From Diorhabda sublineata (taxonomy: Eukaryota > Arthropoda > Insecta > Coleoptera > Chrysomelidae), in NCBI RefSeq assembly GCF_026230105.1, contig NC_079477.1, positions 20,217,001 through 20,281,000 of the forward strand: 64,000 bases of DNA, read 5' to 3'. Below, one piece after another: positions 1 to 12,689 of the stretch; positions within the stretch are counted from its first letter, which is position 1, and the number at the start of each line of letters is the position of its first letter. Under the pieces are notes generated by a model. The model saw only the letters and a program-made list of their open reading frames with translations. It did not search any database and was not told the origin of the DNA. Made by a program: the position numbers and the translations under genes.

Positions 1-415
1 GGTCAAATTGTTACGAAAGTTAAATCATTTTCTTTCAATTCTAATTGTAATTTAAAAGGATGTGGTTCTAAGTCCACATTCAATATCCAACACGAAAGTT
101 CTTCGGGATATCGCCAAGGCAGCTAAACGCGTAAACAACCTTGAGTCAATCCACATAGACTTGTTTACTGGCGCAACATTCTCTTCGTTTCTACTTTGTG
201 GCCGCAATATTTATTTTATATTCATGGTCGGTTGCTTCGAAATTTTAAATCCATGATTTAATGAAATTTACACTTGGACAATGATTAATATTTTGTAAGG
301 TAATACGTGTGTTGTTCTTCCTGGGTAGCGATCCATTCTGTCTAAATTTCCTAGTCTCTCGCGAGGCTCCTAAGCTAAATCGCGTACAAAAATGTATGAT
401 CCAATTTGTATATTA
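1..415. other. Unassigned A+T-rich flank
   Basis: No coding or repeat structure could be supported. A 64-codon open frame at 62-256 has no recognisable motif and no splice-site support, so it is not called as a gene. Confidence 0.4.
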
Positions 416-1028
416 CGAGGGTTGCCATTCAAGTTTTGAGTTATGGCAACACTGATATAAATATGTCAAATCTGACATTGCCATCTTAAAGTTTGACATT
501 TTGAATGTACTCCGAACGGCTTGTAATACGAGTACTATTTGTGTTCTTTACAGATACTTCAAACATTCAGTTCGGTCTAAAAATGGAATTAAATTGGGAA
601 CATTTTCATGCGATGGTTTTCCATGATTTTCGGCATGGATTAAACCAACAGAAGAGTGCCGATCAACTCAAGGAAACCAATCTCAGAAATGGAATAATTC
701 TTTACCACGACAATGCGAGTACTCACACATTAACTCAAACAAAAACATGTTTGAATAGTCAAAATATCGAATTGATGGGTCATCCGCCGTACTGTCCTTG
801 TTTGGCACCCAATAGTTTCTTTTTATTTTCGTAGATCTAAAATAAATTGAGTGAATATCATTCAGGTCTATACCTGAAGTAGCCGTTAATACGTTCAAAT
901 TGCATGTTTTGGAGGTAACTCAATCGAAATGATGAAAATGCTTCGACAATTGGTTCAAACTTATGCAAAAGTGTATTGATGTCAATGGAGAATATTTTGA
1001 AAAACAATACAAAAACAATAAACCCTCG
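416..1028 (+). mobile_element. Mariner (DD34D type) internal-deletion derivative
   Basis: A 613-bp element bounded by TA at 414-415 and 1029-1030, with terminal inverted repeats starting CGAGGGTT on the left and ending AACCCTCG on the right. From the ATG at 583 it encodes the N-terminus of a mariner transposase (MELNWEHFHAMVFHDFRHG, close to the usual first helix-turn-helix of this family). It then jumps directly to the catalytic block HDNASTHTLTQ and the HPPY..LAP motif, so the middle of the protein is missing. The third catalytic Asp of the usual PDLAP motif is replaced (PCLAP) and the frame closes at 834. A degenerate C-terminal motif (CIDVNGEYFEKQ) is readable just before the right end. 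This is a non-autonomous copy that could only have moved in trans. Confidence 0.85.
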
Positions 1029-1029
1029 T

Positions 1030-2722
1030 ACACATTGCAGTCATTATAATCAAATCATAGAATTTAACCCCACTATATAAATAATATTTAACAGTTGATA
1101 GAATGTTTTTTTTTTCATTTAGCAAAGGACAAAGTTTTCCCGAAAATTTCTAGGTTAATATTGGCATGTGTAAATTAGTATCTCCATTACAGATAAAATT
1201 TCTAATATCCATATGCTTCAAGAAGAAGACTAGACTAGCACATCTTAACTCTTAGTTAGTTTTGATTAATCTTATTTTCAGGATTCCATATTAAAAATAT
1301 GGGAATGAGTAAAATTGTAAATGCGTCTACAATGGTGTTCACTTATAGCTCGGACTCCATTCTTTGTTTGCTCATCTCACAGTCGAGTGCAATTTTAGTT
1401 GTACGAGTTTCTTAAAAAAGTATACTACTATAACTCCCTTCCAAAAATTATCGTTTCAAAGTGACAGTTAAAATTTTCACGCAATACGGATCCACAGCTA
1501 CATTACACCTGTATATCATTAGGCATATTTGTTTTTGGAATTCTTTTAGAATTCCAACTTCGATTCTATATTCAATATAAATGGATATTGAAAATATTTT
1601 GGGTACATTAGTTGTCTCATTAATAACAAAAACTTCTAATGGTCAGCCAATTTTGGTTTCTGATTGTGTCACAGGTAGAATTAAGTGGAATTAAAAAAAA
1701 AAAACTCAACATTTCAAAAGGTAGATTTGACATAATATTAATATGAAAGCTTGCACTTTAAGTTTAAAAGAGATGAGGTACAGACTTCGCAAAGTTTAAA
1801 AACCGTTAACTTTTAACTCGAGGCTACTAAATTAGTATAATTTGTGAAATGTCAGAATGAGTAATTATTCGTAACCAACTCAAATTTTAACAAGTTGGTT
1901 CAATTTTCTAGAAGTATATACAATTTATCTTTACCTAATTCGCATGATATTCATGCAAACTTAGGTTATATATCCATTTACAGCTTACGTTTGTTCCAAT
2001 GATCAAAACAAATTGATCAATAATTTTGTCGATAGAAAAGATTGGTTTTCTTTTGTATTTGTTTTACCCGATTTCAAATGCTATTCAATAATTCAGAAGC
2101 TATAACCTTGACAATTGACTGCTACGTTTTTACTTGCTTCGGATGGCATTCGCCGGCTCCTGTCTATTGAGATGACTGCCGTTTTCATTGAGGTGTGTAA
2201 GTTTAAAACTCATCCATGGTCGCTCACTTACTTAGAAATAAACAATTTGCTCGAAACAGCGCTTTGAATCATAACTTCTGTGTTAATTTGGTTGTATTGT
2301 GAGGAAAGAATACTTTTCATGCTCAATTGCTCATATCATCCATATGATATCTTTATGGTGTCAACCAATTCTCTCAAAATTTCTCTTTGTGATTCTCGAT
2401 TATTTTTTTGTTTTTGGACATGTTGATTATCAGCATCATCGGAATTAAACGACCATATTTGAACTCCGCATACTAGTCAATGATAATTCGTTTCCAGGAA
2501 AAGAATCAATATAATACATTCCAACCTAACCATTTGCCTCAACCAAAAACGATTGAAGGAACGAGCTTAAAATATGCCAGATATTTTCTGAAAAATAGTA
2601 CTTCAAGTAGAAAAATATATATGTAATTTGTGTTTTGACCTTTGTACGTCATATCATATACTAATCCATTGATAATATATTGATTGAAAATACCACGTTG
2701 TAATAACATGTGGATATTTCAT
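1030..2722. other. Unassigned A+T-rich DNA
   Basis: About 1.7 kb without a recognisable gene, exon or terminal repeat. Short poly-A and poly-T runs only. Confidence 0.4.
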
Positions 2723-2725
2723 TTA

Positions 2726-3084
2726 TGCTGGGGCCACACTAGCGGCTAATGTCAATGCCCATTAGCGCGATATTTATTGCGATCATTTTTAACGCGCTAA
2801 AGCGGGTGGCTACACTTTAAAGATCAACGTCAATGCCCATTATTTGTGATAAAAAAGGCATTAATTTTACTTGAATTCAAGCAGGATGGACGTTGACACA
2901 GGCTTCATGGCAATACATAGTGTGGCCATTTCATTGCGTTAATCTCTTTGATGTACCGCCACTTGAGCTATCGCCTCACGCCAAACAACAATGTTAATGC
3001 CGTTGTTAAATTATCGCGTGGCTACACTTACGGTTAATGTCCATATCGCGATAATTAATGCCATTTCTCTTTAGTGTGGCCCCG
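2726..3084. mobile_element. MITE with GGGGCCACACTA terminal repeats
   Basis: An approximately 359-bp segment, less A+T-rich than its surroundings, starts GGGGCCACACTAGCGG near 2730 and ends TAGTGTGGCCCC near 3083, so the ends are inverted repeats. The arms stay related inwards: GGCTACACTT occurs inside both ends, and several motifs such as GCGATAA and AATGCC recur in both orientations. TTA lies at 2723-2725 and 3085-3087, which would fit a 3-bp TTA target duplication of the PIF/Harbinger type. No coding capacity. The superfamily assignment is inference from the TTA only. Confidence 0.7.
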
Positions 3085-3689
3085 TTATAATTTGAAATAC
3101 ACTTTTTTCCACTCGAACGTAAACACTTGGTCTAACTTCGATCATTTTCAGTGACTACTTAGTAGTTCAAAGTAATATTTTCTATACAAGCTAACGGTTT
3201 AGATCTCGTTCAATTGAAAATAGTGAGTCTCGTTTTTGTCTACATCAGTGTTAGTTATTTGATCAACGTCAGTTTATTATTGAAAATTAGAAAAGTGGAT
3301 TATTTATTTGTATATTATAGTGTATTTCACTAATTGAGCAAGATATAAGGGGATGGAAACATTATATTTTAAAATTTGTGTTTAGTTGCTTGATTTATGG
3401 TGAAAAATTATTGCTAATATATTTCTGTTAATGAAAGTATAAGCCTACAAATTTCGACGAAAAAGTCTAAAACTAAGAAGAAACGGGTTTAGTTGGACTC
3501 TTTAAGAGCATCCATTGTTTCCTTAAACTTTGTTTTACTCTGAACTTGAGAATATTATGAAAATACTCAGATTTGAAATTTATTATTTTTGATATTATGT
3601 TAAATGTACCTGTACAAAGAAAATATTGGAAATTTGTGTCAGTACTAACTATGTTATGTATAAAGAGTTTTATTTCATCATGACTATGT

Positions 3690-3990
3690 ATTGCCCATTC
3701 GTTCGGTATTATTGCAGAAATATTAGCTAAACTACTACCTCATCCATCATATTCACCTGATGTGGCTCCCTCCATTTACTTTCTGCCTACAAATTTGAAT
3801 AAAAATCGTTTAGTAGAAAGCGATTAGAGACAAATAAGGAAGTGATGGTAGAGGCAAAGTATTTTGCAAATTTTTCGAAAGATTATTTCTTAGATCATTG
3901 GGGACAATTGGGTACTTGTTCAAAAATTTTAAAGGATTTTATAAAATATTTATTTTGATTAACTTTTCATTGAAAATTCACACTTATGTG
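3690..3990 (+). pseudogene. Mariner transposase C-terminal relic
   Basis: A degenerate reading frame carries LPHPSYSPDVAPS, the mariner block that contains the third catalytic Asp, followed by YFLPTNLNKNRL, the usual FPNLKK region. The downstream part matches the YF..F.K.Y..D family tail only loosely and contains stops. A stretch near 3990 (CCTTCCTGGTACG) may be the decayed 3' terminal repeat. The N-terminal two thirds is absent. It is a different mariner lineage from the element at 416-1028. Confidence 0.65.
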
Positions 3991-4613
3991 ATTCCTTCCT
4001 GGTACGTATTCAACGTGAGTTTCAACATTAACATAGGATTGTTAAGATACTGAACTATTCATCACTTCTAGTATGATCCTTCTCTTTGGAAACTTCTACA
4101 GATTGAAAAATGTACGTATAGTCAACTAAATTTCTACTTTACTTTGGCGTCGTCTGCCATTTCTCTTTCTCACCATTCATTTTCTACCAAACTTGGGAAA
4201 TTTTTATTAGTAAGAGTAAGCGTTTCTAACAGAAAACTTTGTATGATGCATTAACAAAAAAATTCTCTATAACTATTTAATATATGAATTTCCATTTATT
4301 AGACAATATACCCAAAAACCTAACCTTTGTTTGCTCTTAACAACGTGTATTGCTTTAAATTTTCTATGTTTTTTCAGAACTCCTGCTGAAGTATGATACT
4401 AAGGCGAGAAGGGTTGTTGTTTAAATACTCGTATTAAATTATTGGATTGTTCTACTTATATATTTAAACAGTTTTCAAAGGCTGGAGTAAATTTATACAC
4501 ACGGTGTATCTTACTCACGTAATTCATATATTAACTTATACTAGATGCACTAGATTATTCACTATTCACTAACTACTATTAGTAAATTCGATTTTTTGGA
4601 AATCTCTAGTTTG

Positions 4614-4641
4614 CAGATAACAGATAACAGATAACAGATAA
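4614..4641. repeat. Short tandem repeat, 7-bp unit x4
   Basis: Four perfect consecutive copies of CAGATAA. Confidence 0.9.
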
Positions 4642-4737
4642 AAGTCTCCTAATAAATTGTCTCCATAGGTTAACAAAAAAGATCCACTATATAACCTACG
4701 CAATCACCAAACTAATATCGATTAACATAGAACCGGC

Positions 4738-6640
4738 TTCCCGGTATATATCATTGGGCGTGTTAGTGACAGCCCCCCTGACAGGTTGCATGTTACTGAA
4801 TAATCTCCCTGAAGATGAACCAAATCTTGTTGTTATATTAGTTACTCCATATTTAGCTTCTGGTAGGGAGTAGAGAGTGCTCCACGGACTTCACTGTCGC
4901 CATAAGTTCTCTTCTTGTAGCTCAGTAGATTGGGTATTTACAGCACTCTTTCTTGTCCTCCTTGTATCTGTGAGAGCACTCCTCTAATCCCTAAGTTACT
5001 TGCGTCAGTGTCAAGAATTAAGTTCTCTGTGGTAATGGATATCCTAATATCGACACCGTGGTTAAATACTTTTGCTTCTTCTGTGAGTCGTATTAGTGGA
5101 TTGGCAAGATCTCCAAAGTTCCTTATAAACCTTCGATAATATGTGCAAAGTCCGAGGAAGCTCCTAACTTGATGTTTATCGGTTGTGTGCTGCCATCGCT
5201 GAATGGAGGCAATTTTCTCTGGATCCATCATCACTCCTTTATTGTTATATGATCCAGATAGTTGACTCGGTTTCCCAATAACTGACGCTTTTTTGGGTTC
5301 AGCATGAGCTAGACAGCTTGAAGTTTTAAATACGTCAGCATATTTTCCAAGATAACGCAAGACTTTTTGCATAAGCCTTTAAAACATCGCAAGCGCATTG
5401 ACCAGTCTGATTGGCATAACGTTGAATTGCCATAGTCCAGATACTTGCCAATATCCAGATTTCAGGTCCAAGGTAGATAACAGCCTTATTACGTCTATTC
5501 TGACAATTACGTATTATTCGATATCAGCTATGATTACCTTATGCCTGAACTTTTCTGCACCAATTCTCAATTAGATTTGTATATCTTCGTGAACATTGGC
5601 ACTCTGACCTGTGAAGGTCCACAATCGAAGTCTGGTTGGTAGAAGCTTCTTCTTGGAGATTATTATCTTTGCATCTTTGACATTATAATGATTCTAGTAG
5701 CTCCAGTGTCTACCAACAGAGTTTATTTCTTCCCATTCACTTCACCATCTACATATACATTGTAATCAGTATGAGAGTGTCTTGGTGACGATCCTGTGAT
5801 TGTTCTTCGTTTGCGGGAGTCCTGGGGAGAACTACGTCCATGCCCCAGCTTATCGCAATTCCAGCATATCATTGTCTTTGGCTTATTTTCAACCATACAT
5901 TTCATGAATCAATACGATCTCTTCAAGTTTGTTCTCGTCACCATCTTCTTGTATGTTTCTGACCTTATCTCGAAGCTTTCGTGGCCGCTTCATATTCAAG
6001 GCACCTACCAAAGTTTTTGGACGGGCTTAACCGTGGTAGGGTAGGCCCTCAATAAATGCCTGTATGCCCCAAAATTCCATCATGTTCTCTGGTCCTGATG
6101 GATAAGCGAATCGGACAAGTCTACTTCATACTCTTGATAAGTTTTGACACGTTTCTGCCCGAATCTTCAGCTGAGATTGTTACAAGTGCTTTAGGTGTTA
6201 GTGACCAAATCGCAAACTTCTTCTTCAGCTGTTCTAATTCATCAGTTTCTTCGAGAGGTATCGTCCATTTCGAATGCATCTCTTCACAGTGCTTTAGTTA
6301 AGCTCACGGTTTTTCTCATATCCGATCAGTTATGCACTTTGGTAACTGCCTTTAACTGCTCAAGGGGATTGGTCTACGATGTTTTTAACTTGGGCTGACA
6401 ATGTCTTCTGTCTTAATTGTGCTCGTGAATTGTATGATTTTATATGTTCGATCTTCTTTTTATCGGCTGAAGTAACTTTTGTTCTTGAATCTGCCGCCTT
6501 CTTCTCTAACTCTCTATTTTCTCATCCATCGTTGTCATCTCATTCTCAATAGCGGATTTTATTACCTTGTTTTTCGTCGTCATTTTATTCAGTTCAATTT
6601 TCATTCTCCTATACCAAATACGGATTAATTGCCATATTTT
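4738..6640 (-). mobile_element. Ty3/Gypsy retrotransposon relic (gag-pol)
   Basis: Read on the minus strand, from high to low coordinates, this is a decayed Ty3/Gypsy element. A gag-like segment lies about 6640-5910. A degenerate CCHC zinc knuckle (CWNCDKLGHGRSS) is at about 5860-5820, in which the last Cys appears replaced by Pro. A protease/RT region full of stops follows. The longest open piece, 5372-4938, holds the RT thumb (FLGLCTYYRRFIRNFGDLA) and the start of RNase H (LILDTDASNLGIRG, with the family's DTDAS). Integrase is not seen, so the element is truncated near 4740-4930. LTRs could not be delimited. The reading is clear at family level, but the clade within Ty3/Gypsy is not. Confidence 0.8.
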
Positions 6641-6659
6641 GAATGAAGCAGCTTAAATA

Positions 6660-7239
6660 GACGTATAAAAACAGTTACTGATTAAACCTTCAAACCACTA
6701 CACACTGTGGGACGACAAGTAGGAATGTTTCACGAAATAATAAAGAAAACGCCACAATTCAATAAATACAAATTATTCACAGCTTGCTAACAATTTTAAC
6801 AAAAGGATTAAATTTTGGAATGAGGATTAATATAATGACCATCACGATCGACCAACTTAGCATATCTGGATACTTACACCAACTGGAAGAGAGAAACTAA
6901 AACGTGGTTCACTAACGATGTTAAGGAATTGACAAAAATGGGAATGCATACATAAAATAATCAGTGAACACCGGACCACTATGAAAGTTGTAAAATTGTT
7001 ATAAATCGGAAAAACAACCACATATGACAAGTAAACAATATTGGAAAAGATTCTTAGTAGAAATGATGGATTCATACGGTGATCTTAATAAGGTATATAA
7101 CATGCTTTTACGGAAGAAGAATGTATTGGGTAGTTTACTGATGATGACCACCGATAGAGATCTAAGTAAATGATGATAAACTATGGCAAATAACACTTGA
7201 GAAAGGTGAAATAATAATTGATAATAATAACGAACCGGA
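6660..7239. other. Unassigned segment upstream of RTE relic
   Basis: No supported gene. It may be a more decayed part of the LINE relic that becomes readable after 7240. Confidence 0.3.
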
Positions 7240-7680
7240 AATAACACAAGGGAAAGCTAAAACAATAATAACAAAGCTGAAAAATCCTAAAGCAGTTGGT
7301 ATTTATAATATTAACAACGAATTAGAAGTATAGAAAAGATAAAATAAAAAAGAAACTAGTGATCTTATTCCAGAAGAATATAATAACTGATGTCATATCA
7401 TACCAAAGGAAGCATATTTTTACCTATACATAGACAAGAGGGACAATAGATTCGAACAATTTTAGAAACTCGAATTTGTTAAGCTGAATGTAAAACTTTT
7501 CTGTAAAATAGTAGCTATACGACTTGAGCATAAGATTCCAACATCAGAAGTACAACATAGGATTCAGACAGAACGGATCGCCGGTGGACTCCATATTCGT
7601 AATACGTCATTTAATAGAAAAATCAATAGAGTTCAAAAAGCCTATGTTTGGTTGACCTCATTAAAGATTCTAGAAAAAAA
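7240..7680 (+). pseudogene. RTE-like LINE reverse transcriptase relic
   Basis: Broken frames on the + strand carry the RTE-type RT landmarks in the right order: ITKLKNPKAVGIYNINNE (the usual KNGKAPG.D.I block), then GFRQNGSPVDSIFVIRHLI (the GFR..RST.D.IF.I..L block), then IEFKKPMF. Every block is joined by frameshifts or stops. The catalytic YADD segment is not present. A dead 5' and 3' truncated copy. Confidence 0.65.
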
Positions 7681-7753
7681 GAGTTGATGTTTCCAAAATG
7701 GTATTCTTGAAATCCAAAATAAGATTATGTATCAACCTATTCCAGTATATTAT

Positions 7754-8701
7754 ATAGGGTGACCATAATAATCTCCTATAATTGTGTCAGTCGTTAACGA
7801 TCCCTTTGGCTTCAGATATATATAAACCGCTTATGTGAAAATACAAACACAATCGTTTCTGTGTTTAGAAAATGTCCAAATGAAGGTACGGGAGCTGGGT
7901 AAGCGGTAGTTTTCCGCAGATATACTGAGGAACAGTTTCAATGATATACATATTTCATTATTGTTTGATAGTTTTTTCCTCAGCAATGCTAATTAAAAAG
8001 TTAGGACAAGGAGGAATGAGAGCAACAAAAATCATAAGAGTAAATAGGACAGTGTTAGTTGTTAGATATGCCCTTAAAGAAAAAATTACAAAGAGGGGGT
8101 ATGTGCAGGGCCGTTGATGAAAAAAACATATGGAAGATGGACAGACAACAGTGTTATGCTTATGTCTAACGAATTTGGTTTACATCCAATGGTGTTGACC
8201 AGCTGGACAATCATGAATCCAATTGCCATATTTCAATGAGAGGAAAGAAATAGTATATACCAATTCTATATTTGGTGGTTTATATTGCTACAACCAATGC
8301 TTGACTTTTGGCGCATGAATACGATTAAGTTGACGTTAATCTTTATTTAAACGAAAAGTAGTTCAAGGACTGCCAAAAAAATTTGGAAAATTAGCTTCAA
8401 ATCCTGGTTCCAAAAGAAGTCGTATTAGAAATCTTCAAATTTTCAATGGATTGTATCTTATTATTACTCAAAACATAGAGGCAGGTGTGAAGTTTGAAAG
8501 TACAAAACAAGCTAGTAATTCTTGTAATATTCCATTACAACGTGATAAATTTTGGGTACAATATCACACATAATTATTACAATTTGTGAAGTATTATTAA
8601 TCTTTTTTATTTCAAATATATTCTGTATTACTTCTTTCATTTTATGATGTTGTAGAGCACAAGGGATCGATAACATAAAATTTCTCAAACTACCCTATAT
8701 A
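7754..8701. mobile_element. Possible decayed Tc1-like DNA element
   Basis: The segment opens with TATATAGGGTGACC and closes with ACTACCCTATATA, so both ends read inwards as TATAGGGT followed by different sequence. One internal stretch (GMRATKIIRVNRTVLVV then RYALKEKIT) vaguely resembles the N-terminal DNA-binding region of Tc1-like transposases, but no catalytic motif is readable. A weak call resting mainly on the short terminal similarity. Confidence 0.3.
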
Positions 8702-8793
8702 GATTTTTTTTACATTTTTTCCGAACTGTGTATATCATAATGGTAAGGTATGGTTAAGAAAATAAAAACTTTTAACTATTAATATTTTTACAG

Positions 8794-9014
8794 GTGCATC
8801 CATGTGGAAGGTACAGACACAACACCGTAGTATTTATTTTAGCAAAAGAATACAATTTGAAAAATCTGCGGACCATACACAGGTTAGACAGATTAACCAG
8901 CGGCCTTTTACTCTTCGGTAGAACACCGAAAAAAGCGAGACAAATGGAACATCAGATCAGAAATAGACTGGTTTCCAAGGAATACGTGTGTAGAGTGGAA
9001 GGACATTTCCCAGA
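8794..9014 (+). CDS. RPUSD2: RPUSD2-like exon A: catalytic motif
   Basis: Internal exon after a polypyrimidine-CAG acceptor ending at 8793 and before the donor GTGAGT at 9015. It starts in phase 0 with VHPCGRYRHNTVVF, the conserved segment just before the catalytic loop in RPUSD2 proteins. It contains HRLDRLTSGLLLF, the RluA-family motif whose Asp is the catalytic nucleophile. The exon continues through EYVCRVEGHFP, also typical of this subfamily. All residues expected to be catalytic are intact, so the gene looks functional here. The first codon is GTG, not a start: the preceding exon must supply the frame, and no start is expected at this point. Confidence 0.92.
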
Positions 9015-9303
9015 GTGAGTTAACTTTCTTCATAAAATAAAAAAATTTACAAAAATCTTTGTCTACCGTAATACTCCCTAAAAAAGTTTTTTTCTGCTCA
9101 TACAAATAATTTAAGAGATTATAAAGCTATATTGAGCGCACAGTTTTTTCCTTCAATGGTGATTTATAAGTAAAAATAATTGTTAGATATTTTCTCTCTC
9201 AAATTTCACTATCCTCTGAGCTACCCACCCTTCTTCAAATATAATTACAATGGGAGTAAACTAGCATCTATGGTTATTTTTTCCATCAAGAATTTTGTTT
9301 TAG

Positions 9304-9494
9304 TGAGATCATAGAATGTAATCAACCCATAGAGGTAGTAAGTTATAAAATCGGTGTATGCAAAGTATCACCTAAAGGAAAGGATTGCATAACCGTATTC
9401 CAAAAATTAGGATATAATGGAAAAACTAGTATCATCTTATGTAAACCAAAAACTGGTAGAATGCATCAAATCAGAGTACATCTTCAATACTTAG
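9304..9494 (+). CDS. RPUSD2: RPUSD2-like exon B: second RluA motif
   Basis: The exon follows TTTTAG at 9303 and precedes GTGAGT at 9495. One nucleotide completes an Asp codon shared with exon A. The protein runs through VVSYKIGVCKVSPKGKDC and TVFQKLGY to CKPKTGRMHQIRVHLQYLG. That last stretch is the RluA-family motif GRxHQIRxHL, which lines the active site and contacts RNA. The order and spacing match animal RPUSD2. No stop or frame disruption. Confidence 0.92.
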
Positions 9495-9639
9495 GTGAGT
9501 ATTATATCAATTTACTACATCAGTTTATATTGCGGAGAATTTTTTCATGTAACATATACTTTCATTTTTTTTACTCCTATTATCCAGAAAAACAAATAGT
9601 TCCTTACTGTTTAAATATTCTGGTTATATGAGCGGAAAC

Positions 9640-10165
9640 GTACCCTGCTTGCTAACCAAGCCAACGTCTAATAAAAGTACGAGAGCAAGCTAATAAAGTA
9701 AATATTTCAATCGAACTTGTTGAAAAAGCTGCCTGCCTAATGCTGATCAAAAATTCGGTCGCATTAAAAATGATTCTTCCTAAATGTAATGAAAGGAATT
9801 TTTTGCATAGATATGTAAAAGTAGATGAAATTGGGTACAGTATTATACCCTAGAAAAATAAAAACATCTCGAGCTACCAAGAAAAAAGTAACATTTTTTC
9901 ACTAACAAGGTCGTGGCTCACTGTTATGGGAATCCAAAAATGTAATCCTCACGAATTATGTAGTAATTGGGAAAACAATAACTGGCTAATATTATTTGCT
10001 GACACGTTTTAAAACAGAACTTGAGAAAAGCATAACTAGATTTGTTGCAGAAAAGAGTTTAGTTTTATCACGAAAATGTGCTCGCCAATTCCGATATCTT
10101 AAGAAAAATTAGCCGAACTGTGTTACAATTTATTGCCTGATGGTTTTGGGTGATTTGAAAAAACT
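9640..10165 (+). pseudogene. Mariner transposase relic in an RPUSD2 intron
   Basis: Decayed + strand frames show the central part of a mariner transposase: KIKTSRATKKKVTFFH, then SLLWESKNVILTNYVVIGK and TITG.YY, matching the family's MASVFWD.KGVILTDYL.KG.TI.G.YY block. LSRKCARQF and degenerate downstream sequence follow. Several stops interrupt it, the first catalytic Asp region is poorly preserved, and no terminal repeats were identified. It lies in the intron between exons B and C. Confidence 0.6.
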
Positions 10166-10229
10166 GAAAAATTATTTGATTAAATATTTAAAGTTACTTA
10201 CTTAAATACTTAATTCTAATCCCTTCCCA

Positions 10230-10800
10230 CCTTTTTAGTTTTAATAGACATTACCTGTGCTCGTACTTCCACAGCCGTTTCCATTTTTTACTATCCCATG
10301 TCTTCTTTTATTTTCGGCCATCTTATTCCTAGTTTTTTCCTTCTATATTTCTTTTGTGTAACTTCTCCTTGGTCTTTTTTTGTCATGCTCCATATATCTT
10401 CCATATTAATCATTCTTCTCTTTCTCAGGACCTTGCCAAACTATCTTAGTTGCCCTTCTTCGATTTTGTTTCGAATTAATTTGAAATTCATATTCTATCT
10501 TATTATGTTATTCCTATTTTGTTGTATCCTGGTTTGATCTTTATTTTTCTTATAAATCACATTTTTGTACTTGGCAATTTCCTTTTTGTTCCTGTATAAG
10601 TATCCATGTTTCTGATCCATATGTCAAAATGAGTATAGTTACTTCTTCATATATGTAAATTTGTTTTTATTTGCTTTGGTATTCCTTCTTCTTCACTATT
10701 CTTTATTCTTCTAGTTTTATCTACTTGTCTTCCCCTTGATGCTTATTATCATCGTCTTAGTTTTGTATTCGTTTATTTTCATATGCATTATCTGTAGACT
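10230..10800 (-). pseudogene. RTE-like LINE C-terminal relic
   Basis: On the minus strand the sequence reads MKINEYKTKTMIISIKGK (the post-RT KTK.M..S block), then a degenerate YGSETWILT-like stretch, then NMNFKLIRNKIEEGQLR, FGKVLRKRRMINMEDIWS and a short basic tail. This order is characteristic of the C-terminal region of RTE-like LINE proteins. Frames are broken many times. A weak similarity to the QFGF RT block further up the minus strand near 11250 may be part of the same insertion, in the same intron as the mariner relic. Confidence 0.6.
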
Positions 10801-11883
10801 GCATTAAAATATAATTAAAAAGGCAAAAAGAAAAAAGGGGAATAGAATATTTTTACAGCAAAGTAAATTTCCCGTACTGCTGTCGTATAACTTGTACTCA
10901 GTTGAGGTAAACAATTAATAACTAATTTGGAGCCATCAGTGGAAAAGCTGGAAACATTTTCTCTCAAACACAACGCGTTGGTTGCAGAAGAGTGTGGTTC
11001 CATCACACAACAATGCGCCTGCCTATTCGTATGATATTGTTGCAAAGGAAAAATGAAATATTTTTCTGAAGTGAAATTACTTTTCGATTGAAATAACAAT
11101 CTTCCGTCAAAAACTCGTGCAAATAGACGATTTACTTTCATACGTCGTCGGTTTCAGAGATAATACTCTATTATTTGGTGAGGTATACCTATAATACCAT
11201 AATTACATAATTTTTTCATTAAAATATCTTCTATTCTTCATGAAACCAAACTGCTTATCTGTGATTGTTTCAATTTGTTTCCATGATAAATTATTAAAGT
11301 TCTTCCATAATTTTGATATCAATTTCGTCAGTTCCTTTTTTTTCGTTCTATATCATGGTTATTCGTTATTTCTTGTGTTAATTAGGAGGTAGCTTTTTTC
11401 CAACAGTGATTGATTAACTTATCTTATTCATCACTGAGATGTTTACCAATATTACAAAAGAAAGTGTTCTTTCTTCGATCTATTTCATAAGAATAAGTGA
11501 TTTCCATCTTTTGTTTTTTCATATGTACCTAACACTCAATCTGCATTGATATTTCTACCCATGCCAGAACAGAATTCAAGAAGTATTTCATATTATTACT
11601 ATTGTGTTTCTCATCTCGTAGTCGTTTTTTTTTTTCAAGAATGATTTTGTTGTTTTTGATTAATATATTCACATAATTTAAATAGTATATTATTCTTCTC
11701 AGTTGAAGATACCAAACAAATATTGGGTATTTGTGGTGCTATTGTTATATCTGTGATCAGTTTTATGTGAGTGTGCTTGCCATCACAATAATACTTGCTC
11801 CATCTATATGCTGCTATTATTTGATAAATGAACATGTACTACACAAGAATATTAAATTAAGTTTTACATTTTTCAACTTTTAG

Positions 11884-12111
11884 GTCATCCCGTGGTGAAC
11901 GATCCCTTGTACAATCACGAAGTATTTGGTCCATTAAAGGGAAAAGGCGGCGATCTCGGGGGTAAAACGGACGAAGAGCTCGTTCAAGATCTTATCCACA
12001 TCCACAACGCCGAAAATTGGTTAGGAATGGACGGCGATAGTGAATTGTCGATGTTCAATAGTAGAAAATCAGATTTAGATGAATCTTTAGTTGGACCAAT
12101 TGTGCCTAAAG
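11884..12111 (+). CDS. RPUSD2: RPUSD2-like exon C
   Basis: The acceptor TTTTAG ends at 11883 and the donor GTATTT starts at 12112. The exon completes the Gly of LGHPVVNDPLYN, the conserved end of the pseudouridine synthase fold. It then enters the RPUSD2-specific tail (GGKTDEELVQDLIHIHN), which matches the TDEELL.DL segment of the vertebrate protein. The frame stays open to an in-intron TGA at 12120, so the true end is set by the donor, which gives a Gly codon split with exon D. The last third is acidic and Ser-rich, probably a flexible linker. Confidence 0.9.
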
Positions 12112-12689
12112 GTATTTCTTGAAATGGCTTTTATCATAATCAAACTTTTGTGCAAATATTATATTTGGATTGTTGTCACTAATATAATATAAAAAGAGTG
12201 ATTTAAGCTCATTGCAATTCTAAGCGTCATTGAACGAATAAATTTGATTAAGTCGTTGTATAACACTCGAACAGAGAATTCATTAGTTAGGTAATGCCCG
12301 TTTCTTCGGGATAGAGTTAGCATAGTTGTTTTATTAGTGACATCAGTAACATTTCCAACAGAGACTAAAAATTTTCAGCAGCCTGACTTATGTCCTAAAT
12401 CCATAACCATCTTGAGAATTTTCATCATGTATGGAGCTATTGCTTGGAGTAGCAGAACATATTCCAGTAGTAAGTCATTCTGAACCTCATTCTACTGCAC
12501 ATAGAGGTGGAAAGTGTATCAAAAAAAAAACAAAGTGAGTAGAGAGGAAATTTTGGTGTAAAAACTCCCTGTCACTAAATTGGCAGTAATCTTGGAACAT
12601 GAATGGAATGGATTGAAGGAAAGGTAGTTTCTTCAAAATATTCGATGCAGAATATAACAACAAATATGAGAAGGATCATAATAAACAGG

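Noticed and set aside
10815..11141. 108-codon minus-strand frame in an RPUSD2 intron
   Set aside because: No recognisable domain, no splice-site or start context. Chance length in this composition.
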